From contig NZ_CAJGZM010000001.1 of NCBI RefSeq assembly GCF_904846175.1, forward strand, positions 372,001-436,000: a stretch of DNA of 64,000 nucleotides, given 5' to 3'. This DNA is from Psychrobacter immobilis. GTDB taxonomy: Bacteria; Pseudomonadota; Gammaproteobacteria; Pseudomonadales; Moraxellaceae. How positions within the stretch are numbered: the first letter of the stretch is position 1; each line of letters begins with the position of its first letter. Of this stretch, positions 9,801 to 19,055 are shown piece after piece. The position numbers and the translations under genes are program-made. The notes under the pieces are model-generated. The model saw only the letters and a list, made by a program, of their open reading frames with translations, searched no databases and was not told where the DNA came from.

Positions 9801-10481
9801 ATGAGTAGTCGCGAACAAAAGAAACTTCAAACTCGGCACGCTTTTTTCAATGCGGTGCTCGATTTATGTATGACAGGACAGTCTTTTAGCTCAATCAGTC
9901 TCAGACAAGTCACGCGCGAGGTTGGTGTGGTGCCGACGGCGTTTTATCGCCATTTTGATGATATGGAATCGCTTGGTCGCGCCTTGGTTATCGAAGAGTT
10001 GGGCGGAACGCTTGCAACCTTAAGTGAAAACTTGCAAATTGGGCGCAAACGCAGTTTTGAGCGTCAAATTGCTAAAAGTATTCAGATGTTTTTATATATG
10101 GTCAGCGAGCAGCCTTGCTACTGGCAATTTTTAGTGAGTGAACGCTATGGCGGCTCAGAAGCGGTACGTAAAGCCATCAACGAGCTGATTAAAAAGCACG
10201 GACAAAGCCTAGCAGAGGATTTAGCCCTCCAGCCTGCCTTTAACCATATCAATACTTATGACCGTCGGCTGCTGGCTGAAGCTGGGGTCAATATGTTCTT
10301 TTCTTGGATTATTGACTGGCTAGAGCTGACCTATACCGAAGACCACGATGATGAGGTCGATTTGGCTGAGATAGAAAAGAAAAAGCAGTTGATGCTGCAT
10401 AACTGTACTCGGCAAGCACAGATGCTGTTTTATGGTGCTTACAACTGGAAGTCTACCGAAGAAACCCGTTTAAGTGATTAA
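9801..10481 (+). CDS. TetR-family regulator, FabR-like (unsaturated fatty acid control)
   Basis: The N-terminal helix-turn-helix reads SSISLRQVTREVGVVPTAFYRHF (given here as its key blocks SLRQVTREVGV and PTAFYRHFDDMESLG), which closely follows FabR, the repressor of fabA/fabB-type genes in Gammaproteobacteria. The remaining 150 residues form the helical ligand domain expected of the family, at 226 aa in total. The start at 9801 lacks a close Shine-Dalgarno sequence. No desaturase or fab gene is next to it here, so the regulated genes must be elsewhere. The FabR identification rests on remembered similarity; a generic TetR function is the fallback. Confidence 0.75.
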   Translation: MSSREQKKLQTRHAFFNAVLDLCMTGQSFSSISLRQVTREVGVVPTAFYRHFDDMESLGRALVIEELGGTLATLSENLQIGRKRSFERQIAKSIQMFLYMVSEQPCYWQFLVSERYGGSEAVRKAINELIKKHGQSLAEDLALQPAFNHINTYDRRLLAEAGVNMFFSWIIDWLELTYTEDHDDEVDLAEIEKKKQLMLHNCTRQAQMLFYGAYNWKSTEETRLSD

Positions 10482-10528
10482 TTAGGCTTAATTTTTAAGA
10501 GTGGTTTAATAGTGGTTATCTATAACCA

Positions 10529-11653
10529 TCAAAAACTTGGTCGAAATGCCCAAAGTCGTTGCGTTACCACGCGTACCTCTTTGGGCTTTTTATTATCAGT
10601 ATCTTGAGTGTTTTTAGCATTACCATCAGCGTTATTAGCATTATTACTATTTTCATTACTGTTATTATTACGGCTATTTGCTTTTTCACTATCAGCGGCC
10701 GTTTTGCTAATAATAATAGTCGCAAAGCGTTGTCTTGCCTCATCAACAGTCGCATTATCACTTGCGGTAATAAGCGCCATAAAGGCTTGGCTATCAACCG
10801 CTAATAATGGTGTTAACGCTTTGCGCTGCTCTTCTTTTACACTACTTAATATCGGCAACTGCCAGACATCATCAATAGAGCTAAATGCTTGTTTTGCTCG
10901 CAACTCAATAACGCTCTGCATTTGCTGACTGCTCGCACCCTCTGCCAAAGCGGCCAGCAAGACGGGACTGGCGGTATTAATATTAATGGGTAAATAATAC
11001 GGCACCGCGGTGATATAGGGACGTAGTGCCGCTAATACTTCCGTATTAACGCCCTTCACCTCGGCTAATTGATCAATACTAAGCAATGCTTGATTGGGTA
11101 GATTTTTATCCGCGCCGCGATTAGACTGCTGAGCATAAACCACACTTTCATCACCGCCATCTTGATAGACCTCGCTATCGGCATCTTGATAATCAAGGAC
11201 AGCAATGGCGATATCAGGTTCTAAATTTAGCTGTGTAAGCAACCTTTGAAAGACTGCCAAGGCAGCAGTATCAACGGCGCCATTGTGATATAAATTATTA
11301 ATATTAAAACGACTGCCCTCATCGCGTAATTCGATGCCAATGCTATGTCCGCCTAACGTATAAGGCGGTATTGGCTGCGCCCAAATATCCTGCATGCTAT
11401 CAGTGTCATTTAATTTAGCATCAGCACGAATGAGAGTGACAGCCAAGTGTTGACCTGCATTGATATCTTGTAAGAGTTGGTTTTGATCAAACAATAAGCC
11501 GCTGCGCCTAATGGCAATCTTTTGACTGGCAAGCATCGCCCCTGCAACCACAGTAATACTGACTACCAATAATAAGATAGTCAGTAGTGCAACTCCACGT
11601 TGGGAGTTGGCATTCATGGGTGCAACTGGCTTCATTGCTAGCTTACTTAGCAT
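10529..11653 (-). CDS. gspK: Type II secretion minor pseudopilin GspK (XcpX)
   Basis: GspK caps the periplasmic pseudopilus of the type II secretion system. The short basic leader ends in NSQRG, then VALLTILLLVVSITVVAGAM, the hydrophobic helix that lacks the usual Phe and Glu5 as is normal for GspK. The large globular domain has the GspK features DEGSRFNINNLY, AVLDYQDADSE and ININTASPVLLAAL. Length is 374 aa against about 320-340 in relatives; the excess is an Asn/Ser-rich insert at about residues 322-356 just before the conserved end RLWAFRPSF. The ATG follows GAGG. It is the last gene of gspHIJK, 12 bases after gspJ. Confidence 0.93.
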   Translation of the reverse strand: MLSKLAMKPVAPMNANSQRGVALLTILLLVVSITVVAGAMLASQKIAIRRSGLLFDQNQLLQDINAGQHLAVTLIRADAKLNDTDSMQDIWAQPIPPYTLGGHSIGIELRDEGSRFNINNLYHNGAVDTAALAVFQRLLTQLNLEPDIAIAVLDYQDADSEVYQDGGDESVVYAQQSNRGADKNLPNQALLSIDQLAEVKGVNTEVLAALRPYITAVPYYLPININTASPVLLAALAEGASSQQMQSVIELRAKQAFSSIDDVWQLPILSSVKEEQRKALTPLLAVDSQAFMALITASDNATVDEARQRFATIIISKTAADSEKANSRNNNSNENSNNANNADGNAKNTQDTDNKKPKEVRVVTQRLWAFRPSF

Positions 11654-11665
11654 AAATAGCCTCTA

Positions 11666-12559
11666 TCATTGACCAAATGGGGCATTTTCATTACTGCTGC
11701 CTGAATTATTATCTGCTATATTGCCATCAGCTTCGTTATTAGTGCCGCCATTACTGTTGCCGTTATTGTTGTTACCGCTATTACTATCATTGCCATTAGG
11801 GTTATTAGCATTAGGATTGTTAGGAATATTTTTATTACTGGTATTTGTACTGACATTTGGTATTGGCTGCGGAGTAAGTGCCCATTGCCAAGTAATCGGC
11901 ATATCCTGATAAGTAAAGTTAAGCGCAATCCCTTTTGGTAACAGCATAATCTCAGACGTTTTATTGTCTGAATTCGCCAACTGCCCTGATGCTGCATTGT
12001 TATTATTGCTGCTGTCTTTATTGGGAAATTTGGCGCTTACTTCAGGTAAATAAGCTTGCCAGCGCCCAGCCGTCACACCTTCAAGCAATACACTATCTAA
12101 GCTTATGCTGTCACTGCCAAGACTGGTATATTGACGGCGAATTAAGCGTTCATCAGCAAAAATGTATTCGATATGCCGCACACTAGCGCTGCTTTGATAA
12201 CGTGGGTCAGGGTCGGCAAAACGAACAAAGCTGATACGTGCGCCGTCTAGACTCATAAAGGGTTCAGGCGCTAGTGCGTTTTCTTGATTGCTATTATTAG
12301 TATTATCGTTTCCGGTATTATTAATTAAGGAATTAGCACCTTGCGTATCCACTGCCTGATAGGGAATCATTTGATTCATGTCTTGTTGTAATTGCAAATA
12401 GGCATATTGCAAAACTGCTAAATTATCAGCATGAAATTGCGCACGTTCACGAGCACGGGTAACGCCATCAAATACCTGCCAACCTGCAACCGCCAGCATG
12501 GCAAATATCGCCATCGCCACCATCAGCTCAAGCAAGGTGAATCCATGATTTGATTTCAT
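11666..12559 (-). CDS. gspJ: Type II secretion minor pseudopilin GspJ (XcpW)
   Basis: The prepilin signal is very short, MKSNHG, followed by FTLLELMVAMAIFAMLAVAG with Glu5, and then WQVFDGVTRARERA and AYLQLQQDMNQM, which are typical of GspJ. It forms the tip complex with GspI and GspK. Length is 297 aa, about 80 longer than usual. The surplus comes from an Asn-rich loop in the middle and a low-complexity Asn/Gly/Ser tail spanning residues 237-297. The start overlaps the gspI stop by 4 bases, so translation is coupled. Confidence 0.93.
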   Translation of the reverse strand: MKSNHGFTLLELMVAMAIFAMLAVAGWQVFDGVTRARERAQFHADNLAVLQYAYLQLQQDMNQMIPYQAVDTQGANSLINNTGNDNTNNSNQENALAPEPFMSLDGARISFVRFADPDPRYQSSASVRHIEYIFADERLIRRQYTSLGSDSISLDSVLLEGVTAGRWQAYLPEVSAKFPNKDSSNNNNAASGQLANSDNKTSEIMLLPKGIALNFTYQDMPITWQWALTPQPIPNVSTNTSNKNIPNNPNANNPNGNDSNSGNNNNGNSNGGTNNEADGNIADNNSGSSNENAPFGQ

Positions 12560-13035
12560 GGATTACCTCCATTAGGGTTTAATGAACTCAAATCCAAACT
12601 ACCAACCTCTTGCTCAGCGTTACTTAGTATCACGTTGATATCCGTCACCGCGCTGCGTGTCTGTCCATCTATAATGGGAGCAACAGTAATATTCACCTGT
12701 TTTAATGCGGGTGTGATGGAATCTGTGGCGGTCATCGTCACTTGCCAATCGCGACCTTGAGCATTGATAGTTTGGGTTTTGTTAGCCGTAAGCCACGTAT
12801 CTTGAATACGCAAATCTGCTGCGGCGTTTTGTGCCACGAACTGCGCCAGTGTGCGTGTGCGCAATACATCGACTGAGCTTAAATACGCACTACTCGCACG
12901 ACTAGCAGCGACGGCAACGACGGCTAGAATCGCTAAGGCAACCATGACCTCAATTAGGGTAAATCCGCCCTCATGCTTTGATATAACGGGCTTTGGGTTT
13001 ATGTAGGTAGGTTTGGCTTTATCGTTATCTATCAT
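12556..13035 (-). CDS. gspI: Type II secretion minor pseudopilin GspI (XcpV)
   Basis: A 24-residue leader ends in HEGG, then FTLIEVMVALAILAVVAVAA gives the N-methylated helix with Glu5. The body contains TLAQFVAQNAAADLRI and the WQVTMTATDS region common in GspI. GspI nucleates the minor pseudopilin tip by binding GspJ. Length is 159 aa including a longer than usual leader and C-terminal tail. It lies 3 bases after gspH and overlaps gspJ by 4 bases. Confidence 0.92.
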   Translation of the reverse strand: MIDNDKAKPTYINPKPVISKHEGGFTLIEVMVALAILAVVAVAASRASSAYLSSVDVLRTRTLAQFVAQNAAADLRIQDTWLTANKTQTINAQGRDWQVTMTATDSITPALKQVNITVAPIIDGQTRSAVTDINVILSNAEQEVGSLDLSSLNPNGGNP

Positions 13036-13038
13036 TAG

Positions 13039-13746
13039 CTACAGCCCTTGTCCTATCGACATACTGCCATCAGGCATAATCGTAATGACCTCGCCTACCA
13101 AACGTGAATTATGACGCACTTCAATCGTCACTGGCGTTGCTTGCCCTGTGCCGAACCATAGCACTTGTGGTACGTTTTGGTCGGTGAACCACGGCTGCAG
13201 CGCTTGCGTTTGTCCTGCGTTTGACCGGTTACCTGCATCTAGGCTTTGGACGCTTAAACTCACGCCATTAGGTAAGGTAGGCAGGCTAACTTCTGGCTCA
13301 ATATTCCAGCTTGGTATAGGTTCTTTATCTGAAGCGGCAGCTGACATACTTTTCAAATTTGCTGACAACTCCATGGCGTTCTTAGGTGTTCTGTCTCCAC
13401 TAGAAGAGGTGGAAGCCTGAGTTTGATAAGCAACATAAGGATTAGATAGAGTGACAATGACAGGCGTGACTTGACCTTGCTTATTGGCTTGTAAACTTAG
13501 ACCCATAGGTTGCATGCGCTCAGCCGATAAAAGCCTTACATAGCTCAATGAATCCGTTAAATGCTCATAAAAAGCACGGTTTTTACGTGATTCACTGCTA
13601 CCAACTGATAAGCTCATCATGCCAGCAAATATAGATAAAATGACCACCACTACCACGATTTCAACAAGGGTAAATCCCGCTTGCCCGATGCGACTGCGTA
13701 CGTTAGGAGCTGCTATTGAGAAAATCGAGGAAGTCGGTTTTGACAT
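13039..13746 (-). CDS. gspH: Type II secretion pseudopilin GspH (XcpU)
   Basis: The prepilin cleavage site is GQAG/FTLVEIVVVVVILSIF, 24 residues in, with Glu5 present. The following SLSVGSSESRKNRAFYEHLTDSLSYVRLLS matches the GspH pattern of short basic stretch and long helix. GspH sits in the pseudopilus just below the tip. Its 235 residues exceed the usual 170-190, with a Ser/Ala-rich loop around residues 110-140. It is the first gene of the cluster. The remaining structural genes (gspC, D, F, G, L, M, N) are not in this window; gspE lies 2.1 kb away. Confidence 0.9.
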   Translation of the reverse strand: MSKPTSSIFSIAAPNVRSRIGQAGFTLVEIVVVVVILSIFAGMMSLSVGSSESRKNRAFYEHLTDSLSYVRLLSAERMQPMGLSLQANKQGQVTPVIVTLSNPYVAYQTQASTSSSGDRTPKNAMELSANLKSMSAAASDKEPIPSWNIEPEVSLPTLPNGVSLSVQSLDAGNRSNAGQTQALQPWFTDQNVPQVLWFGTGQATPVTIEVRHNSRLVGEVITIMPDGSMSIGQGL

Positions 13747-13957
13747 ACAGAAGTCATCTAGAATGGCGTCATTTGATTAGAAATAACACTGAATTGGGTG
13801 GTATAAGTATGGTGTAGATAAAACGATAGATATGACTGATTAAAAAAATAAATCTGTACAGATTTTAGAAGATAAATTTAACGTGCTGCCATACAGAATA
13901 TAACAACACGGATTTTTATAAAAGAATAGCGGCTTATGTTCAAAATATAATAACAAG

Positions 13958-14641
13958 CTAGTAATTGGTATTACGGTGCTCTTCTGACTCAGTCTCTATT
14001 TGCTCTACCAATTCTTGCATATCTTCATCCATCACCTCGTCATCAATAGCTGGATAATGGCTTGGTAACTCAAGCATTTGCTGAACAAAGGCATAACGCA
14101 AAGTATCACGGCGACCTAAGTAGCGCTGATAAAAACTTGAGTTTAATAATCCCGCGCCGCCTTGACCCATTGCCCAAATTGAGGACAAATAATCACGCGT
14201 ACTTAAGCTACTATGCTGCTCTTGTAAATACGCGCTGATAATATCAATCAAACGCTTCATACGCTGACGGCGAATATCATAAAGCTCGCCGAATAAACGG
14301 TTCAGACCCGTGACTGATGCTGCCAAACGCTCTTCGATTTGGTTAAGCAGCATGGCTTTTTGTGGATTAAATAACTGCTGAAAAATCATCCGCGCGACGC
14401 CTGCCGACGGACAGTCATCAATACGATTAATCTCAAATAACTGCTCTTCATAACGGATAATAATACGCAGGTAGAGCTCATCTTTACTGGAGAAATGCTT
14501 ATATAAGGTGCCTTTAGCCAAATCAAGCTGGTCCGCCAAACTGTCCAAAGTGATATCACCATCGCCTGACTCAAGTAGCAATTGCTCTGCCATCGCTAAG
14601 ATATTCTCTTCTCGTACCTTGAACTGGTGCTGACGACTCAT
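13958..14641 (-). CDS. TetR/AcrR-family transcriptional regulator
   Basis: A helix-turn-helix typical of TetR proteins occupies residues 13-60: ILAMAEQLLLESGDGDITLDS, then LADQLDLAKGTLYKHFSSKDELYL. The C-terminal 160 residues form a ligand or dimerisation domain of unknown specificity, ending in an acidic tail. AGGAGA precedes the ATG at 14641. The gene sits between gspH and tatD with its own gaps on both sides, so its targets cannot be inferred from context. Confidence 0.88.
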   Translation of the reverse strand: MSRQHQFKVREENILAMAEQLLLESGDGDITLDSLADQLDLAKGTLYKHFSSKDELYLRIIIRYEEQLFEINRIDDCPSAGVARMIFQQLFNPQKAMLLNQIEERLAASVTGLNRLFGELYDIRRQRMKRLIDIISAYLQEQHSSLSTRDYLSSIWAMGQGGAGLLNSSFYQRYLGRRDTLRYAFVQQMLELPSHYPAIDDEVMDEDMQELVEQIETESEEHRNTNY

Positions 14642-14873
14642 AATTTCTCCTAAAAACTGACAATATCATGCATATGACCGTCCCTTATATCAGTATATTG
14701 GCAGCGCGCGAATTAACTGTATAACAGCTACGCCAATACCATCAAAGGAAATATGCTTATGTTTGCTAAATAGTCATTAATAATCATGCAGTTAGGTTTA
14801 GTCTTAAAAATAATTCAAACACCAAACCCCAAGACTAGTTAATAAATGACTGATTAGTCATAGCATAACCATT

Positions 14874-15662
14874 TTAGTGATACTGTGCCAGTAAATTTTC
14901 AAAGTTTTTTGCAGTCAGTGCGCCGACTTCCTCGCCACTACAGCCATACATCTCAGCAAGATAACTTGCCACGTATGGCACGTATGCTGGCTCATTTGGT
15001 CGACCACGTTTAGGGACAGGCGCTAAATACGGGCTATCAGTTTCGATAAGTATTCTATCTTTGGGCATATTTTTTGCTGCATCTTGAATCATTTGCGCAC
15101 TTTTAAAGCTAACAATCCCTGAGAATGAAATATAAAACCCTAAGTCCAAAGCCCGTTTTGCGGTTTCCCAATCTTCAGTAAAGCAATGAATAATACCGTG
15201 TGCAGCGCTTTCTGCTTTTAGGATATCAAGCGTATCTTCTTTGGCGTCACGCATATGCACGACTAGGGGTTTCTTCAAACTTTGGCTGGCATGAATATGA
15301 CGCACAAGGCTGGCTTGTTGCTCTTTTTTGTTTTCTGTCGACCAATAATAATCCAGCCCGGTTTCCCCTATCGCCCACACATGCTCAGCATCAGCCGTTT
15401 TTATCAGGCGCTCGACCGTCGCTGACTGCAATACGCCGATGTCTTCACAAGGATGAATACCGACACTCATACCAAGATGTAGCGTCTCGTCATTATAAGT
15501 ACTGACAATATTGGCAATCTCATCATATTCAGCGAAATCACACATAATGGCCATTGCACGGGTGACATTGGCTTCTTTCATCGCAGCAATTGCGCCGGAC
15601 AATTGACCATCATACTTGGTTAAATCCAAACGGTTAAGATGGCAATGGCTATCAGTAAACAT
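14874..15662 (-). CDS. TatD-family metal-dependent hydrolase/deoxyribonuclease
   Basis: This is a TIM-barrel amidohydrolase-fold protein. Metal ligands and motifs in order are TDSHCHLNRLDL, GETGLDYYW, HMRDAKEDTL, HCFTEDWETA and LIETDSPYLAP. Such enzymes act as 3'-5' exonucleases or other phosphoesterases; the precise member (TatD, YcfH or YjjV) is not certain. The ATG at 15662 is preferred over an upstream TTG because it has GAGA eight bases before it. The product is 262 aa, the normal size. It lies 214 bases from gspE on the same strand. Confidence 0.9.
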   Translation of the reverse strand: MFTDSHCHLNRLDLTKYDGQLSGAIAAMKEANVTRAMAIMCDFAEYDEIANIVSTYNDETLHLGMSVGIHPCEDIGVLQSATVERLIKTADAEHVWAIGETGLDYYWSTENKKEQQASLVRHIHASQSLKKPLVVHMRDAKEDTLDILKAESAAHGIIHCFTEDWETAKRALDLGFYISFSGIVSFKSAQMIQDAAKNMPKDRILIETDSPYLAPVPKRGRPNEPAYVPYVASYLAEMYGCSGEEVGALTAKNFENLLAQYH

Positions 15663-15876
15663 AAACAATCTCGTTAATAAAAATCAATAAATGGAATTTT
15701 TTAGAATAAGAATTTAGTAATCGTAATAGTATTAATTGTTCTGATAAGCATGCTTTTCAAGTCGTGTTTAAAAACACCTTTATAAGTATTTTTAAATCTT
15801 TTTATTATCAGAGTATTTTTTTAAAGAATACCTTTTTAAAGAGCTTACATTTAGAGGGCAGTTATCAATGCAGTTA

Positions 15877-17664
15877 TCAATTTAATGGCACCACGCGCAT
15901 TACTTCTTCTATGGTGGTTACGCCTTCGCTAATACGCTTTGCTCCTGATAAACGCAGTGGCTGTACGCCTTCACGGTAGGCTTGCTGCTTAAGCACATCT
16001 AAATTAGCATCGGCTGCGACCAGTTTCTTTAGCTCATTCGATAATGGCATAATCTCGTATAGCCCAACGCGACCTTGATAACCCGTATGGCGACAGTGCT
16101 CGCAGCCCTGCGCCTTATAAACTTGTGCTGGCACTGGGGCGCGCCAAGGCTGTACCAATTCTTGCCATTGAATAGCTATTTCACTATCTGCTTCCACATC
16201 AACTGCTTGCTTACAATGCGGGCATAATATCCGTAATAAGCGCTGCGCCATGACGCCCAATATCGTTGCTGAGGTTAAAAACGGCTGAATACCCAAATCG
16301 TGCAGACGAGTGATAGAGCTTGGTGCGTCGTTGGTATGTAGCGTTGAGAGCACCAAATGCCCAGTCAAGGATGCTTGTACTGCCATATTTGCGGTCTCAG
16401 CATCACGAATCTCACCAACCATAATGATATCTGGATCTTGACGCATCAAAGAGCGAATACCGTCGGCGAAATGCAAATCAACGCCTGGATTGACCTGCAT
16501 TTGATTAAAGGCTGGCTCAATCATTTCAATCGGGTCTTCAATAGTACAAACGTTGACCTGCTCAGTGGCGAGCTGCTTAAGGGTACTATATAAAGTGGTG
16601 GTTTTACCCGAACCCGTCGGACCAGTGACCAATATAATGCCATTTGGATGCGCGGTCAGCTCATGCCAAGTTTCCAACTGCTTACCCGATAAGCCAAGCT
16701 GTGCAAATGAGCGCACCAGTACTTCTGGGTCAAATACCCGCATCACAAGCTTTTCACCAAAAGCGGTCGGCATGGTAGAGAGGCGCAGTTCCGTCTCTAA
16801 CCCTTTTGGTGTCCGCGTCTTTAAACGTCCATCTTGTGGTTTGCGTTTTTCTGCCACATTCAGCCGCCCTAGTATTTTAATACGTGCGGTCACCGCCACT
16901 ATAATAGCGAGCGGCATCTCATACACACTATGCAGCACTCCATCAATACGAAAGCGCACCTTGCCTGTCTCGCGGCGTGGCTCTAGATGAATATCACTAG
17001 CACGCTGCTCAAAGGCATATTGCAACAGCCAATCGACCACTTTGACAATATGTTGGTCATTGGCATCGGGATTGGCATTATCGCCTAGCTGCAGCAAAGC
17101 TTCGACGTTGGTGACGTCCGCGGCGGCGCGCTTATGTAAGGAGTTTGCCCCTGCAATCGCTTGCGTGACTTGATAAAACTCTTGCCGATAGCGATTGATT
17201 TGCTCAGGATTAATAAAGACCGTACGATAGCTTTTTGACTTTATGAGCTTTTCAATATTGCCATGCCAATCGGTATAAAACGGTTGATCGGTACCAATAA
17301 CCACCTCATCAAGTGTCACTTCAATCGGTAAAATATGCTGCGATCGCGCATACTCAAACGACATTAGTCGCGTCACTGCCGGTACATCGACCTTTAACGG
17401 ATCAATACGAACTAGCGGCATATCTGCTTTGGCAGCCAACCATTGATTGAGCCACGCCAGCGTTAATTTATTCTCAGAATTACTATCAAGCGCATGACCA
17501 TTTGGTAGCCCAAACTCACTAATCGTCAAGAGCGGATGCTGCGCCTTATTACGGCGGCTGGTAATGACGAGATTATAGCCCCGCTGATCAATCACCCTGT
17601 CTGCCAACAATTCATCTAGGCACCAACGTAAATCAATCACTATCGAATATTTTTGAGCAGGCAT
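15877..17664 (-). CDS. gspE: Type II secretion system ATPase GspE (XcpR)
   Basis: GspE is the hexameric cytoplasmic ATPase that drives pseudopilus assembly. In order: an N-terminal domain that binds GspL, the N2 region with RASDIHLEPR, Walker A GPTGSGKTTT at residues 348-357, the Asp box, Walker B DPDIIMVGEIRDAET, the His box TGHLVLSTLHTNDA, and a four-cysteine zinc motif (CPHC and CEHC) followed by GYQGRVGLYE. Length is 595 aa, about 80-90 more than many GspE proteins, mostly in the N-terminal part. The gene is not adjacent to gspF here, fitting the scattered type II secretion genes of Moraxellaceae. Confidence 0.93.
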   Translation of the reverse strand: MPAQKYSIVIDLRWCLDELLADRVIDQRGYNLVITSRRNKAQHPLLTISEFGLPNGHALDSNSENKLTLAWLNQWLAAKADMPLVRIDPLKVDVPAVTRLMSFEYARSQHILPIEVTLDEVVIGTDQPFYTDWHGNIEKLIKSKSYRTVFINPEQINRYRQEFYQVTQAIAGANSLHKRAAADVTNVEALLQLGDNANPDANDQHIVKVVDWLLQYAFEQRASDIHLEPRRETGKVRFRIDGVLHSVYEMPLAIIVAVTARIKILGRLNVAEKRKPQDGRLKTRTPKGLETELRLSTMPTAFGEKLVMRVFDPEVLVRSFAQLGLSGKQLETWHELTAHPNGIILVTGPTGSGKTTTLYSTLKQLATEQVNVCTIEDPIEMIEPAFNQMQVNPGVDLHFADGIRSLMRQDPDIIMVGEIRDAETANMAVQASLTGHLVLSTLHTNDAPSSITRLHDLGIQPFLTSATILGVMAQRLLRILCPHCKQAVDVEADSEIAIQWQELVQPWRAPVPAQVYKAQGCEHCRHTGYQGRVGLYEIMPLSNELKKLVAADANLDVLKQQAYREGVQPLRLSGAKRISEGVTTIEEVMRVVPLN

Positions 17665-17727
17665 AGTTGTCTTCTTCTATGGTTTAGAGCATTTGGTCGG
17701 CGGCGATATTTACTATAACTCTGATAT

Positions 17728-18615
17728 TTACTTTAATTCTATTATGACAATATTCGTTATTTGTAATTCACCTGATTCCAGCAATTGAAAGCTGACATCA
17801 ACAGACTTATAGCGCATGACAAATGACGTATTTATATCGCTGCGACGATAAGCAGGACGCGGGTCTTGTGCAATTAATGCTTTGATATTATCGAGATCAT
17901 CTATAAGCAGCTGTTTCTGCGTTTTATAAATAACCGCTTCGACCGTTAGTTTTTCATTTTGAGTATTTTCTATTTTATTATAAATATGTTGCTTATCTAT
18001 AATTTGTAAAAATTGCTTATAGGCAAATTCAGTGATTACCGCATCTAACAGATGCGGCGCAGCGGGCGCAAAGCCACTTTTTGCTTCAAGTAGCGCATCA
18101 CTATAAGCCACATAAGGCTTGATATCGATGATTGGTGTACCATCTATCATATCAGCACCGCTAATGATAAGTAACACTCGCCCTTCTACAATCTCAATGC
18201 GTTCAATTTTTACCACAGACAATCCAAGCGCGGATGGACGATACATACTGCGACTGGCAAACACGCCGATTTTTTGATTGCCACCCAAGCGTGGCGGGCG
18301 AACTTGCGGGCGAAAAGCGCTATCGACTTTCTCTTGCTGATTATGGTTATCTAAACTGGTCTGCTTGTCTTTATATAACTTGTCTTTATATAGATAGTTA
18401 TGATGAAACTGCCAACTGACCCAAATGTGGCTAAAATCTTCCAATCCGATAAATGCGGCTGGCGTATCATACGGCGTGAGCATCTCAATCACACTGGTAA
18501 GCGCCACCAAATTTGGCTGCCTTGGGGCGCCAAATTTTTGCGACAGCGGTGCACGGTGGTAGCCAATAATAGGCGAAATATGATGGCTTAAATGTGCCGT
18601 AGTCTGACAAGTCAT
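17728..18615 (-). CDS. trmO: tRNA (N6-threonylcarbamoyladenosine37-N6)-methyltransferase TrmO (TsaA family)
   Basis: The protein starts MTCQTTAHLS and runs into HISPIIGYHRAPLSQKFGAPRQP, the SAM-binding YaeB/TsaA signature. VFASRSMYRPSALGLSVVKI is the second conserved block, and DIKPYVAYSD the third. TrmO N6-methylates t6A37 of tRNA-Thr. I placed the start at 18615 because GGGA lies eight bases upstream; an ATG 14 codons earlier has no such site. A short duplicated stretch (LYKDKLYKDK) sits in the middle and looks like a local slippage duplication. The C-terminal region, with APRPAYR-like DPRPAYRRS, agrees with the family. Confidence 0.9.
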   Translation of the reverse strand: MTCQTTAHLSHHISPIIGYHRAPLSQKFGAPRQPNLVALTSVIEMLTPYDTPAAFIGLEDFSHIWVSWQFHHNYLYKDKLYKDKQTSLDNHNQQEKVDSAFRPQVRPPRLGGNQKIGVFASRSMYRPSALGLSVVKIERIEIVEGRVLLIISGADMIDGTPIIDIKPYVAYSDALLEAKSGFAPAAPHLLDAVITEFAYKQFLQIIDKQHIYNKIENTQNEKLTVEAVIYKTQKQLLIDDLDNIKALIAQDPRPAYRRSDINTSFVMRYKSVDVSFQLLESGELQITNIVIIELK

Positions 18616-19055
18616 AAATCCAATCCCAAAAAATAAATGGCTGATAATAAATGGCACGCGCCAATCATAGAAAATTATTCGCTAACGATATTCCATTTTA
18701 TCATGCTACAGACAGGCAGCCAGACGGATTTTTACTTTAAAGTTTGTTATGATGAGCGAGAAATTTATTGAGAATGGCTTGCATTCATACAGTTGCACTC
18801 ACAAAGCCTTCATTCATAAAGTACGGGCATCAAGACTTACTCTTATGAACAAGGCTGATTTGATAAAACCTGACGTCTTATAAAACTTGATAATAATGTT
18901 AAAATAACGGTTTTTTGCTGGCGTCATTTGCTTGTCTGACTCAATAAACGCTTTATTTTATTAAAACGTTACATAACGTTGAACTTATTAAACTTTTTTA
19001 TTTAACACAGATTTCAATTGGCGAATACACATTACCACTTACTAACGAGGGCTTT
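18616..19055 (+). other. Intergenic region upstream of fpr
   Basis: This 440-base divergent gap between trmO and the ferredoxin reductase gene is AT-rich and contains no coding frame or RNA gene that I can support. The only clear signal is the GAGGG ribosome site directly before the reductase ATG. Confidence 0.4.

Noticed and set aside
10559..10928. Plus-strand Ile/Leu-rich frames opposite gspK
   Set aside because: They arise from the AAT/AAC-rich insert of gspK read on the other strand.
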